A DNA stretch of 64,000 nt from Terriglobia bacterium (GTDB lineage: Bacteria; Acidobacteriota; Terriglobia; Bryobacterales; Bryobacteraceae), in assembly GCA_020073265.1 (NCBI GenBank), contig JAIQFN010000035.1:39977-103976 (forward strand), read 5' to 3'. The position numbers were made by a program, and so were the translations under genes. A model generated the notes under the pieces. It had not been told where the DNA came from, searched no databases, and was given only the letters and a program-made list of their open reading frames with translations. Positions 35,562 through 43,574 of this stretch are shown piece after piece (the first letter of the stretch is position 1; each line of letters starts with the position of its first letter).

Positions 35562-36419
35562 ATGGCAAGCAAAGACGCAGGCACTCCCAAGAAACCGTCC
35601 AGCCGCCCCGACCTAGCTACGCTGGGAGGCTTGTTGCTGGCGGCCGGCGGCATTCTGGGCGGTCTGATGTTGGAAGGCGGCAAGCTCACCGACATCGCCC
35701 AAGTCACGGCGCTCATGATCGTGCTGGGTGGAACCATTGGGGCCGTGATGGTTACCACGCCGCTCAAAACCTTGATTCGCGCGGCCAAGTGCCTGGGCAA
35801 CGTCTTCCTGGACCGGGCACAGCCGGCCGAGCAGATCATCGAGGAACTGATCTCTTACGCCACCAAGGCCAGAAAGAACAGCATCATCTCTCTCGAATCC
35901 GACTTGCCGAATATCGCCGATCCGTTTCTCCGCAAAGCCATCTCGCTCAGCGTCGACGGCACCGACCTGCAGGAGCTTCGCAAGATGATGGAGCTGGACA
36001 TCGAGCTCGAACACAAGGGCGCCGAAGGAGTCGTCAAGGTTTACGAGGCCGCCGGTGGTTACTCGCCTACGATCGGCATCATCGGCGCGGTTCTGGGGCT
36101 GATTCAGGTGATGAAGCACCTGGAGAATATCGAGGAAGTGGGCCGCGGCATCGCGGTTGCCTTCGTGGCGACGGTCTACGGAGTTGCTTCGGCCAACCTG
36201 TTCTTCCTTCCGGCCGCCAACAAAATCAAGGCGCGATTTCAGCATGCGCTGGAGTTGAAGGAACTGATGCTGGAAGGTGTCTGCAGCATCGTGGAAGGCC
36301 TCAATCCTAAATTGATTCGGATCAAATTGGATGCCTTCACGCACGGCGAAGCGGAAGCGCCCAAGAAGGCCAAAGCGGCCGAAGGCGCGGCCACCCAGGC
36401 GGCGCCCGCAAGAGGCTAG
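35562..36419 (+). CDS. motA: Flagellar motor stator protein MotA
   Basis: 285 residues with four membrane segments; GGLLLAAGGILGGLMLEGG and LMIVLGGTIGAVMVTTPL form the first pair, and YSPTIGIIGAVLGLIQVMKHL plus GIAVAFVATVYGVASANLFFLPAANK the second, with the conserved prolines and glycines. The charged cytoplasmic loop (residues ~75-155) contacts FliG. The C-terminal tail is Lys/Ala rich. MotB follows after 3 bases. Confidence 0.96.
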   Translation: MASKDAGTPKKPSSRPDLATLGGLLLAAGGILGGLMLEGGKLTDIAQVTALMIVLGGTIGAVMVTTPLKTLIRAAKCLGNVFLDRAQPAEQIIEELISYATKARKNSIISLESDLPNIADPFLRKAISLSVDGTDLQELRKMMELDIELEHKGAEGVVKVYEAAGGYSPTIGIIGAVLGLIQVMKHLENIEEVGRGIAVAFVATVYGVASANLFFLPAANKIKARFQHALELKELMLEGVCSIVEGLNPKLIRIKLDAFTHGEAEAPKKAKAAEGAATQAAPARG

Positions 36420-36422
36420 CCG

Positions 36423-37229
36423 ATGGGCAGGAAGAAAGCACCGCCGCCGCCCGAGAACCACGAGCGCTGGCTGGTTTCCTACGCCGATTTCATCACGTTG
36501 CTCTTCGCATTCTTCGTGGTGATGTTTGCGTCCTCCCAGACCGACAAGTCGCGCGCCAAACAAGTTTCCGCAGCCGTGGAGAAGGCGCTCAAGGAAGGCC
36601 ATTCGATCAGCGTTCCCCCCGCGGTCGCCAAGATTCTGGGCGGCACGGTGGATGACAAGGGGCAGGGCAACGCCATGATGCGAGGGCCGGGGGGCGCGCA
36701 ACACGTGCCCAAAGAGCCCCCGCCTGAAAACATCGTGGAACTGCTGCCTTCGCTCCAGCGCTTGAACAAGGAGCTGGAAGATGAGATCAAGGCCGGTAAG
36801 CTCGAGATGCGGCTGGAACCCAGGGGCCTGGTGATCAGCCTGCGCGAATCGGCCTTCTTCCCGTCCGGTGGAGACGTGCTCGATCAGGCCACTATGCCCA
36901 CCATCCAGAAGCTGGCCCAACTTATCAAAACGCTTCCGAACCCGATCCAACTGGAAGGACATACCGACTCGGTGCCGATTCACAACGCGCGGTTCAAGAG
37001 TAACTGGGAACTGTCCTGCGCGCGCGGCATCGCGGTCCTCGAAACACTCTGCGGAACCTTCCAATTGGACCGGGATCGCTTCTCGGTAGTGGGGCGCGCC
37101 GATACCTTCCCGGTCGCCAGCAATGACACGCCGGAGGGCCGCGCCCGAAACCGCCGTGTTGACTTGGTGATCGTCAACAGCCTAAATATCCAAAACTCCG
37201 CGGCCGTTCAGGCTGAGGTCCGAAAATAG
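36423..37229 (+). CDS. motB: Flagellar motor stator protein MotB
   Basis: 268 residues: one N-terminal membrane helix with the ion-carrying Asp (SYADFITLLFAFFVVMFA, Asp about residue 22), a linker, and an OmpA-like peptidoglycan-binding domain (LEGHTDSVPIHNARFKSNWELSCARGIAVLETL ... GRARNRRVDLVIV). It anchors the stator to the cell wall. The coupling ion (H+ or Na+) cannot be told from sequence alone. Confidence 0.96.
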   Translation: MGRKKAPPPPENHERWLVSYADFITLLFAFFVVMFASSQTDKSRAKQVSAAVEKALKEGHSISVPPAVAKILGGTVDDKGQGNAMMRGPGGAQHVPKEPPPENIVELLPSLQRLNKELEDEIKAGKLEMRLEPRGLVISLRESAFFPSGGDVLDQATMPTIQKLAQLIKTLPNPIQLEGHTDSVPIHNARFKSNWELSCARGIAVLETLCGTFQLDRDRFSVVGRADTFPVASNDTPEGRARNRRVDLVIVNSLNIQNSAAVQAEVRK

Positions 37230-37240
37230 GCCCAACCGCC

Positions 37241-37294
37241 GCGGGGTTCTAGAACCGCCGCTCCCGCCGGGTGGCGAGCGTCGAGTTCTCGACG
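37241..37294. promoter_or_regulatory. Two adjacent palindromes between motB and fliC
   Basis: GGTTCTAGAACC (37245-37256) is a perfect 12-bp palindrome, and CGTCGAGTTCTCGACG (37279-37294) has 7-bp arms around TT. Both are in the 210-base gap between motB and flagellin. Neither is followed by a T-run, so neither is a classical terminator; they may be operators or mRNA hairpins ending the motor transcript. Confidence 0.4.
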
Positions 37295-37344
37295 GTACCT
37301 CCCCCCAAACCGTTCCAGAACCAAAACAAAACTCAAAAAAAATG

Positions 37345-37371
37345 TGAAAAGCGGGACCTGCTCATCGACAA
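37345..37371 (+). promoter_or_regulatory. Sigma-28 promoter candidate for flagellin
   Basis: TGAA (37345-37348), 15 bases, ATCGACAA (37364-37371). The -10 resembles the fliS site; the -35 is weak. The transcript start would be near 37378, giving a leader of about 60 bases that contains the hairpin at 37400-37418. Confidence 0.45.
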
Positions 37372-37399
37372 GATACCTGCACCCGGAGAAGCCGGAGCG

Positions 37400-37418
37400 G
37401 TTCGGCGAGAGGCCGAAC
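37400..37418 (+). promoter_or_regulatory. Hairpin in the flagellin mRNA leader
   Basis: GTTCGGC (37400-37406), loop GAGAG, GCCGAAC (37412-37418): a perfect 7-bp stem just before the AGAGGA ribosome site of fliC. Two GGA triplets lie just upstream (37385, 37394). Such leaders can stabilise flagellin mRNA or control its translation; no csrA or fliW gene is seen in the window. Confidence 0.55.
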
Positions 37419-37439
37419 AGAAATTAAAGAGGATAAACC

Positions 37440-38918
37440 ATGTCAATCTCGATTCAAACCAACGTTACATCGTTGTTCGCCCAACAGGCCCTCGCCCAGA
37501 ATTCCACGTTCGAAAGCAAGACCATTCAACAGTTGACTTCTGGCTTCCGGATCAACTCCTCCGGAGACGACGCGGCGGGTTTGGCGGTCGCCAACCTGTA
37601 TCGTTCCCAGATCGCCGAGCTGCAGCAGGGCGTTCGCAACGCCAACGATGGTATCAGCGTGTTTCAGACCATCGACGGCGGCTTGAACAACATCTCCCAG
37701 ATTTTGGATCGCCTGCGCACGCTGGCGACCCAGTCGGCCTCGGCGACGTTCGCGGGCGACCGCAGCACGCTGAACAACGAATTCCAGTCGCAACTGGCCG
37801 AAATCAACCGCCAGGCGTCCAACATCGGATTGAACACCGGCGGCACCTACAACACCCAGATCAGCGTCTACATCGGTGGCGCCAGCAGCGCCGCGAACGC
37901 CGTGGTGAAAGTCGATCTCAGCGGCGCCAACAACGGCGTGGATGCCACTGCTCTCGGCTTGAACACCAGCAGCGTTGCGGGCGGCGGCACGTCGCTGACG
38001 GGCAACTCGGTCCGCTTGGACGACTCCGCGGTGAGCTTCCTGGTCAGCGGCTCGCAGGCCTTCACCTTTAACATCGCCGGCCCCACGGGCGCGGCTGCCA
38101 CGGTCGTCGCCACAGTCAGCGGCGGCAGCTCCGGTTTGAGCGGCACGCAGGTCATCAGCTCCTTGAACAGCCAGTTGCAGGCCAGCGGGATCACGGCCTC
38201 GATCGGAGCGAACGGCCAGCTCCAGTTCTCCGGCAACGTCGCCTTCACTCTGGGCGCGGCGGGCGCCGCCAGCGCGGGTAATGCCGTCGCGACCGCTGCT
38301 TCCACCATCCCGACCAACACCGGCGACTACAACATCAACTCCGCGTTCGCGGCCATCGTGGGTACCAACGAAACGCTGACGTTCCAGAATGCCAACGGGT
38401 CCTACAACGTCAGTCTGCCCGCCGGCGTCGCGGCCGCCACCATCCAGGCCCTGAACACGCAACTGGCCGGTTCGGGAATCACCGCGGTTCTAGGAGCCAA
38501 CGGAACCGACATCAACATCCAGAGCGGCAACGCGTTCAGCGTCAATCAAACCGCCGCCGCCGGAACCAGTGGCGGTCTGTTCGCCGGCACCGGCGCCGAG
38601 GCAGTCACTGCGCCGTCAGCCAACGCCAGCGGTACGGGGAATGCTTCGGCCGCCCTGGTTGCCTTGACCAGCGCCGTGTCCCGGCTGGGCCTGGTTCAAG
38701 GCCGCGTCGGCACCGGTGAGAACGTGTTCGCCAACGCCATCAACCTGGCTGACAGCCAAGTCACCAACCTCTCGGCCGCTCAGTCGTCGATTCGCGACGC
38801 CGACGTTGCCGCCGCCGCCGCCAACCTGACCAAGGCGCAGACCTTGATCCAGTCCTCCATCGCCGCTCTGGCGCAGGCCAACGCCTTGCCCGCAGCGGTC
38901 CTCAAACTCCTGCAGTAA
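37440..38918 (+). CDS. fliC: Flagellin FliC
   Basis: 492 residues. The N-terminal D0/D1 helices (SISIQTNVTSLFAQQALAQNS ... LTSGFRINSSGDDAAGLAVANLYRSQI) and the C-terminal helices (RLGLVQGRVGTGENVFANAINLADSQVTNLSAAQSSIRDADVAAAAANLTKAQTL) are classical. The central surface part contains two related copies of a motif (LNSQLQASGITASIGANG and LNTQLAGSGITAVLGANG) about 95 residues apart, an internal duplication. It is a separate transcription unit with a sigma-28-like site, a structured leader and a following hairpin. Confidence 0.97.
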   Translation: MSISIQTNVTSLFAQQALAQNSTFESKTIQQLTSGFRINSSGDDAAGLAVANLYRSQIAELQQGVRNANDGISVFQTIDGGLNNISQILDRLRTLATQSASATFAGDRSTLNNEFQSQLAEINRQASNIGLNTGGTYNTQISVYIGGASSAANAVVKVDLSGANNGVDATALGLNTSSVAGGGTSLTGNSVRLDDSAVSFLVSGSQAFTFNIAGPTGAAATVVATVSGGSSGLSGTQVISSLNSQLQASGITASIGANGQLQFSGNVAFTLGAAGAASAGNAVATAASTIPTNTGDYNINSAFAAIVGTNETLTFQNANGSYNVSLPAGVAAATIQALNTQLAGSGITAVLGANGTDINIQSGNAFSVNQTAAAGTSGGLFAGTGAEAVTAPSANASGTGNASAALVALTSAVSRLGLVQGRVGTGENVFANAINLADSQVTNLSAAQSSIRDADVAAAAANLTKAQTLIQSSIAALAQANALPAAVLKLLQ

Positions 38919-38927
38919 CCCGCAAGC

Positions 38928-38955
38928 TAAAGCTAAGTTAGCGCTGGGCCGATCT
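38928..38955 (+). promoter_or_regulatory. Sigma-28 promoter candidate for fliD
   Basis: TAAAGCTA (38928-38935) and GCCGATCT (38948-38955) match both sigma-28 elements well, with TAAA-N16 spacing. The start would be near 38962, about 30 bases before fliD. The -10 lies within the upstream arm of the hairpin behind fliC. Confidence 0.55.
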
Positions 38956-38976
38956 CTACGGAGAACGGCCCAGTTT
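38944..38976 (+). terminator. Hairpin terminator candidate after fliC
   Basis: CTGGGCCG (38944-38951) pairs with CGGCCCAG (38966-38973), and inside it TCTC pairs with GAGA around TACG, giving a nearly continuous stem of about 12 pairs. It is followed by only a short T tract (TTT), so it may attenuate rather than stop transcription into fliD. Confidence 0.55.
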
Positions 38977-38993
38977 CCATTTGAGGAGTCTTC

Positions 38994-40367
38994 ATGAGCA
39001 CCAGTCCCGTCATCAGCCCGCTCACAACTCTGACCGGCTCCAGCACGTTCGCCTCCGACCTGCAAACCGCGGTGAATCGCGCGCTCTCCATCGCCGCCCT
39101 ACCCCAGCAACTGCTGCAGGCGGATCAGAATCGGGTGAGCGGTCAGGTTACGGAACTCGGCCGGCTCGCTTCGCTGTTCGGCAACGTGCAGAGTTCCCTC
39201 CAGTCGTTGGCATCCGGCGCCAGCGCCGGCGGTCTGGCGACGTCGGTCTCGGATTCCTCCGTCCTGCAGGCCAACCTCACCGGCACAGCCTTGCCGGGCA
39301 CTTACACCATCCAGGTCCTGGATCCCGGCTCTTCGGCCGCCGCGATGAGCATCGCCCTTCCCACCCCCGTTACCGACCCGTCCGGCCAAAGCATCAGCCA
39401 GAGCAGTTCGTTCACCTTGACCGTGGACGGCAAAACTTACACCATTCAGCCTCCCGCCCAGAACCTGAATTCACTGGCCAACGCCATTAATGCCAGCGGC
39501 GCGCCGGTGCAGGCCGTGGTGATCAACCTTGGGGCGCCTTCCGCGCCGGATTACCGCCTGGTGATTCAAAGCACCACTCTGGGTGCGGTTCCGATTCAGT
39601 TGAACGACGGATCGAGCGACCTGTTGAACACCCTGAGCCCAGGCTCGAATGCGTCCTACACCGTGAACGGCCAGCCGCCCGGCGGCATTTCCACCAACAG
39701 CTCCACCGTCACCGTGGCGCCCGGACTGAACGTTACGCTCGCCCAGCAAGGCACGGCCAGCGTCACGGTTTCCCCCAACCTCAGCGCGGTGTCCAACGCT
39801 CTTTCTTCTCTGGTGAATACCTACAACACCACGCTGTCCGAGCTCGGACAGAACCGCGGACAGAATACCGGCGCGCTCAACGGCGAGAGCAGCGTGCTGT
39901 CGATGCAGCAGGCCCTATCACAGATCTTCGAATACACCGGCTCGAGCGGCTCCATCACGAACCTGACGCAGCTGGGCGTCACGTTCAACAAGGATGGCAC
40001 GCTGAGTTTCGACCCTAGCGCCGTCAGCACTCTGCCGCCGGCTCAAATCACCGACGCTTTGTCGTTTCTCGGCAATCCGTCGAGCAGCGGGTTCCTGCAG
40101 TTCGCCACCAATACCCTCAACAGCATCACCGATTCGACCACCGGCATCATCGCCTCCGAAACCCAGTCCCTTCACGCCCAAAACCAGCGCGATCAGGACC
40201 AGATCGACGCGGTGCAAGCGCGCGTCACTCAGCTCCAGACCAACCTGCTTGCGAAAATGGCTCAAGCCGATGCGCTGATTGCGACCTTGCAGCAGCAGAA
40301 CACCTTCCTGCAGGGCTTGTTCCAGTACGCCACCAGCAACAATCCCAATGCCACCAACGCTGGATGA
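38994..40367 (+). CDS. fliD: Flagellar filament cap protein FliD
   Basis: 457 residues with a FliD N-terminal domain (LPQQLLQADQNRVSGQVTELGRLASLFGNVQSSLQSLASG) and a C-terminal coiled coil (IIASETQSLHAQNQRDQDQIDAVQARVTQLQTNLLAKMAQADALIATLQQQNTFLQGLF). It caps the growing filament and helps fold flagellin. A GAGGAG ribosome site precedes the ATG. Confidence 0.94.
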   Translation: MSTSPVISPLTTLTGSSTFASDLQTAVNRALSIAALPQQLLQADQNRVSGQVTELGRLASLFGNVQSSLQSLASGASAGGLATSVSDSSVLQANLTGTALPGTYTIQVLDPGSSAAAMSIALPTPVTDPSGQSISQSSSFTLTVDGKTYTIQPPAQNLNSLANAINASGAPVQAVVINLGAPSAPDYRLVIQSTTLGAVPIQLNDGSSDLLNTLSPGSNASYTVNGQPPGGISTNSSTVTVAPGLNVTLAQQGTASVTVSPNLSAVSNALSSLVNTYNTTLSELGQNRGQNTGALNGESSVLSMQQALSQIFEYTGSSGSITNLTQLGVTFNKDGTLSFDPSAVSTLPPAQITDALSFLGNPSSSGFLQFATNTLNSITDSTTGIIASETQSLHAQNQRDQDQIDAVQARVTQLQTNLLAKMAQADALIATLQQQNTFLQGLFQYATSNNPNATNAG

Positions 40368-40662
40368 ACTGATACCGGAACTTCGCGCCGCGGTGCTGGC
40401 CGCCGACCATGCTCGGGCAGACCGGCTGGCTTGCGACTACGCCGAAGCTGTGCGGCAACTGTGGGAAACGCTCCCCGAGCCGGAACGGGCTGCTTCGCCG
40501 CTGCCCCGCGCTACTCGCGAGCTGCTCACCTGGGCGCGAGGAATGACCATCGTCCAGCGCGCCATCGCCGGAGAGCAATTCGCGGTGGTGCAAAAGCTGA
40601 CCCGCTACAAATCGCCTCCCTCACAGGACGCGGCTCGCAGCGCCATTCAGGTGCGGGCCTAG
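40348..40662 (+). CDS. Small helical protein after fliD, FliT-like by position
   Basis: 104 residues from ATG 40348, which overlaps the last 20 bases of fliD. It is rich in Ala, Arg and Leu and helical (LDELIPELRAAVLAADHARADRLACDYAEAVRQLWETL). In many flagellates a small helical chaperone (FliT) is encoded right after fliD or fliS; this fits by position and size but not by a motif I can point to. The last ~20 residues have a less conserved look. Confidence 0.5.
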   Translation: MPPTLDELIPELRAAVLAADHARADRLACDYAEAVRQLWETLPEPERAASPLPRATRELLTWARGMTIVQRAIAGEQFAVVQKLTRYKSPPSQDAARSAIQVRA

Positions 40663-40756
40663 CCAGACCGGCCTCGCCGTCGTCGAAATCTCAACGCTTC
40701 CGTCATTGCTAAAACACCGCCGCGCGGCAAATCCCTGAAAACGCATTGCGCCGGAC

Positions 40757-40773
40757 GTGGTAGCCGAATTGCA
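40757..40773 (+). promoter_or_regulatory. Sigma-54 promoter candidate for the flgB-fliJ operon
   Basis: GTGGTAGCCGAATTGCA: GG at 40759-40760, GC at 40771-40772, 10 bases apart. The expected start near 40784 lies after the first flgB ATG (40779) and 4 bases before the next in-frame ATG (40788). Confidence 0.65.
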
Positions 40774-40778
40774 ATGCC

Positions 40779-41126
40779 ATGGCCGTCATGCTGCAGAATG
40801 TGGGCGCGGGCATCGAGCGTTATATGAGTCTGCTCAGCGCCCGGCAAAAACTGGTGGCGTCCAACATCGCCAACGCCGACACTCCCGGCTATAAGACCAA
40901 GGACATTGATTTCCAGTCGGAACTCGAAAACCAGATGGGCGCTCTGAATCCCAACGTGGTGGAAGTGTCGGACCTCAAGGCCAAGAGCGACGGAAACAAC
41001 GTGAGCATGGATCGCGAAGCCCGGCTGCTGGCCGAGAACGCGCTGAAATTCGCCGTCGCCACCAACCTGGCGCGTTCCGAATTGCAGACCATCCGTAGCG
41101 CGATTGAGGAGGGCAAGAGCTCGTGA
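40779..41126 (+). CDS. flgB: Flagellar basal-body rod protein FlgB
   Basis: Up to 115 residues with LSARQKLVASNIANADTPGYKTKDIDFQSEL, the FlgB consensus, and a C-terminal LKFAVATNLARSELQTIRSAI. The first ATG is at 40779, but the sigma-54-type site upstream predicts a transcript that starts at about 40784, so the second Met (40788, MLQNVGAG) may be the real start. No ribosome site is visible before either. The stop overlaps the flgC GTG start (GTGA). Confidence 0.9.
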   Translation: MAVMLQNVGAGIERYMSLLSARQKLVASNIANADTPGYKTKDIDFQSELENQMGALNPNVVEVSDLKAKSDGNNVSMDREARLLAENALKFAVATNLARSELQTIRSAIEEGKSS

Positions 41127-41560
41127 GCTTGTTCTCGTCCCTGTCCGTCAGCGCCTCGGGCATGGCCGCGCAACGCGCGCGGGCCGAGCTGCTGGTCGAA
41201 AACCTCGCGAACGCGGACACCACCCGTACGCCCGAAGGCGGGCCCTACCGCCGCAAGGACGTCGTGTTCGCCGAAGATCCCTCGCTCGGTTCGTTCTCTT
41301 CCGAGTTGAACTCGGCGCTCGGCTCGAACGCATCCGGAGTCACCGTCAGCGAGACCATCGTGGATAGCCGCGAGCCGGACCGGCGCTACATGCCCGGACA
41401 TCCCGACGCCGACAAAGACGGCTACGTGGCTTTTCCCAGGATCAACCCGGCCGAGGATATGGTCGACCTGATGGGCGCCTCGCGCAGCTATGAAGCCAAC
41501 GTGGCTGCGATCTCCGCCGTGAAAGACATGATCCAGAAATCGCTCGAGCTGTTCCGCTAA
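41123..41560 (+). CDS. flgC: Flagellar basal-body rod protein FlgC
   Basis: 145 residues, GTG start overlapping the flgB stop. Signatures: SVSASGMAAQRARAELLVENLANADTTRTPEGGPYRRKDVVF and PAEDMVDLMGASRSYEANVAAISAVKDMIQKSLEL. It is a proximal rod component; fliE follows after 5 bases. Confidence 0.95.
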   Translation: MSLFSSLSVSASGMAAQRARAELLVENLANADTTRTPEGGPYRRKDVVFAEDPSLGSFSSELNSALGSNASGVTVSETIVDSREPDRRYMPGHPDADKDGYVAFPRINPAEDMVDLMGASRSYEANVAAISAVKDMIQKSLELFR

Positions 41561-41565
41561 TCTCC

Positions 41566-41862
41566 ATGTCCGCCCCTATCTCCTCCATCCTGCCGGTCAC
41601 GCTTCCCGAGATGCCGAAGCTCGGCTCAACGGCCGCGCCCGCCGGCGGATTCCAGTCGGTTCTGGAGAGCGTCGTCAATGGCGTCGAACAGTCCCAGGCC
41701 AAATCGCAGCAAGCCGTCGACAGCTTCCTCACCGGCGGAAACGACGACTTGCACTCCGTCGCCCTGGCCTCCCAGCGGTCGCAATTGGAATTCGATTTGT
41801 TCTTGCAGGTCCGGAATAAAGTCGTGCAGGCCTACCAAGAGGTCATGAGGATGCAACTGTAG
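41566..41862 (+). CDS. fliE: Flagellar hook-basal body complex protein FliE
   Basis: 98 residues with the FliE C-terminal pattern DSFLTGGNDDLHSVALASQRSQLEFDLFLQVRNKVVQAYQEVMRMQL. FliE links the MS-ring to the rod and is an early export substrate. Confidence 0.94.
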   Translation: MSAPISSILPVTLPEMPKLGSTAAPAGGFQSVLESVVNGVEQSQAKSQQAVDSFLTGGNDDLHSVALASQRSQLEFDLFLQVRNKVVQAYQEVMRMQL

Positions 41863-41884
41863 GCCACACCCGCTCCCTTAGCCC

Positions 41885-43546
41885 ATGGAACAAACCAAGA
41901 AACTTCTGTCGTCTCTCAGCGGCCGCCAAATGGTCACCATTCTGATCTGCGCCATCGCGGTGGCTGGCGGCGTCGCCTGGTTCACCAACTATCAGCGCGA
42001 GGCCGGGCTGCGTCCGCTTTACACGTCGCTCGCGCCGGAAGACGCCAGCGCCATTGTCGCGAAGCTGCGTGAGAACGGCGTGGCTTATCGCGTCTCGGAA
42101 AATGGAACCAGCCTGCTGGTGCCCGAGGCCCGCGTCCCGGAATTGCGCCTGGAGATGGCCGGGCTCGGTCTCCCCAAGACCGGGCGCATCGGGTTTGAGA
42201 TTTTCGACAAGACCAATTTCGGAATCACCGACTTCGCCGAACACGTCAACTACCGCCGTGCCGTCGAGGGCGAGCTGGAACGCTCCGTCATGGCGCTCTC
42301 CGCGGTCCAGCAGGCCCGCGTGCATGTCAGCCTGCCCAAGGAATCCGTCTTCACCGATTCGCGCGAGGCCGCCAAGGCCAGCGTTCTGGTGGGACTGCAT
42401 CCCGGCGCCAGGCTGTCTCCGCAGAACGTTGTCGCGATCATGAACCTGGTTTCGAGCGCGGTGGAAGGTCTGAAACCGGAATCGGTGTCGATTGTCGACA
42501 TGAACGGCAATCTGCTGAGCCGCCCGCGCCACGACAATCCGGCCGACGGAGTGCAGCTTACCGAAGCCGCCCTCGAGTACCGGCAGGCCGTCGAACGCGA
42601 CCTTGCGGCCAAGATCAACAACACGCTCGATCCGCTGCTGGGCCCCGACAAGTTCCGGACCGGCGTTTCCGCGGAAGTGGACATGACCAGCGGCGAGCAG
42701 AGCGAGGAAAGCTTCGACCCCAGCAAATCCGTCATGCTGACCTCGCAAAAAACCGAGGACACCAACGGAAGCACGCGCTCAGTCGCGGCCAGCCCGCCCG
42801 GAACAGCTTCCACCCTGCCGCAGCAAGCGGCCACGCGCCCGCCTGGAAACACCACCACCTCCAGCAAGCGCACCGAGAACATCACCTATCAATCCAGCCG
42901 TGTAACCAAGCACGTCAACCTTCCGCAGGGCGCCGTCAAGCGATTGTCGATCGCCGTTCTAGTGGATCAGGGCGCACGCTGGGAAGGCCAGGGTAAGCAG
43001 ATGCACCGAGTGGTGATTCCACCCGATCCCGAGAAGCTGAAGGCGATTCAAAGTCTGGTCGGCACGCTGGTGGGTTTCAGTCCTGAGCGCGGCGACCAGC
43101 TCACCGTGGAAGCGCTGCCGTTCGATACCAGTCTCAACGTGGAGCTTCCCCAGACACCTGCCCCGGTAGCTGCGCCGAAACCAGACGACGCATTTTCCCT
43201 GGAGGCGTTGAAGAAGAAGCCCGCGGTGCTGTGGGGTTCGGTGGGAGGCGCGGCTCTGCTGCTGCTCCTCGGTGTCTTTGCGGTGGTCCGCGGCAGGAAG
43301 GGCGGGCGGCGAATGGAGGCTCAGGAAGCTCTGCCCCAGCCGGTTGCTCCGTCCGCGGTGCCCGCAGCCTTGTCACCCGCTTCCGACGCCGTCTTTGCGG
43401 TGGCCAACGACCGCGCTCGAGTACCAGCGCTGATGCCGTCGCGAACCGAAGTGCTGCTCACGCAACTTCAGGAAGGCGGAAGAAACAATCCGGAGGCCTG
43501 GGCCGGGATCCTGCGCGGCTGGCTGGCCGAAGAGGAACCGTCGTGA
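41885..43546 (+). CDS. fliF: Flagellar MS-ring protein FliF
   Basis: 553 residues with a first membrane helix near residues 18-35 (MVTILICAIAVAGGVAWF), ring-building motifs (LRPLYTSLAPEDASAIVAKLRENGVAYRV, ALSAVQQARVHVSLPKESVF) and a second helix near residue 445 (VLWGSVGGAALLLLLGVFAVV). The C-terminal end (NPEAWAGILRGWLAEEEPS) is the FliG-binding tail. The middle of the periplasmic part is Thr/Ser/Pro rich. Confidence 0.96.
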   Translation: MEQTKKLLSSLSGRQMVTILICAIAVAGGVAWFTNYQREAGLRPLYTSLAPEDASAIVAKLRENGVAYRVSENGTSLLVPEARVPELRLEMAGLGLPKTGRIGFEIFDKTNFGITDFAEHVNYRRAVEGELERSVMALSAVQQARVHVSLPKESVFTDSREAAKASVLVGLHPGARLSPQNVVAIMNLVSSAVEGLKPESVSIVDMNGNLLSRPRHDNPADGVQLTEAALEYRQAVERDLAAKINNTLDPLLGPDKFRTGVSAEVDMTSGEQSEESFDPSKSVMLTSQKTEDTNGSTRSVAASPPGTASTLPQQAATRPPGNTTTSSKRTENITYQSSRVTKHVNLPQGAVKRLSIAVLVDQGARWEGQGKQMHRVVIPPDPEKLKAIQSLVGTLVGFSPERGDQLTVEALPFDTSLNVELPQTPAPVAAPKPDDAFSLEALKKKPAVLWGSVGGAALLLLLGVFAVVRGRKGGRRMEAQEALPQPVAPSAVPAALSPASDAVFAVANDRARVPALMPSRTEVLLTQLQEGGRNNPEAWAGILRGWLAEEEPS

Positions 43547-43574
43547 CAATGCCCTCAAGGAAGACTGATCCGCG

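Noticed and set aside
35613..37064. 483-codon open frame antisense to motA and motB
   Set aside because: Shadow of motA and motB; no start context and no family resemblance.
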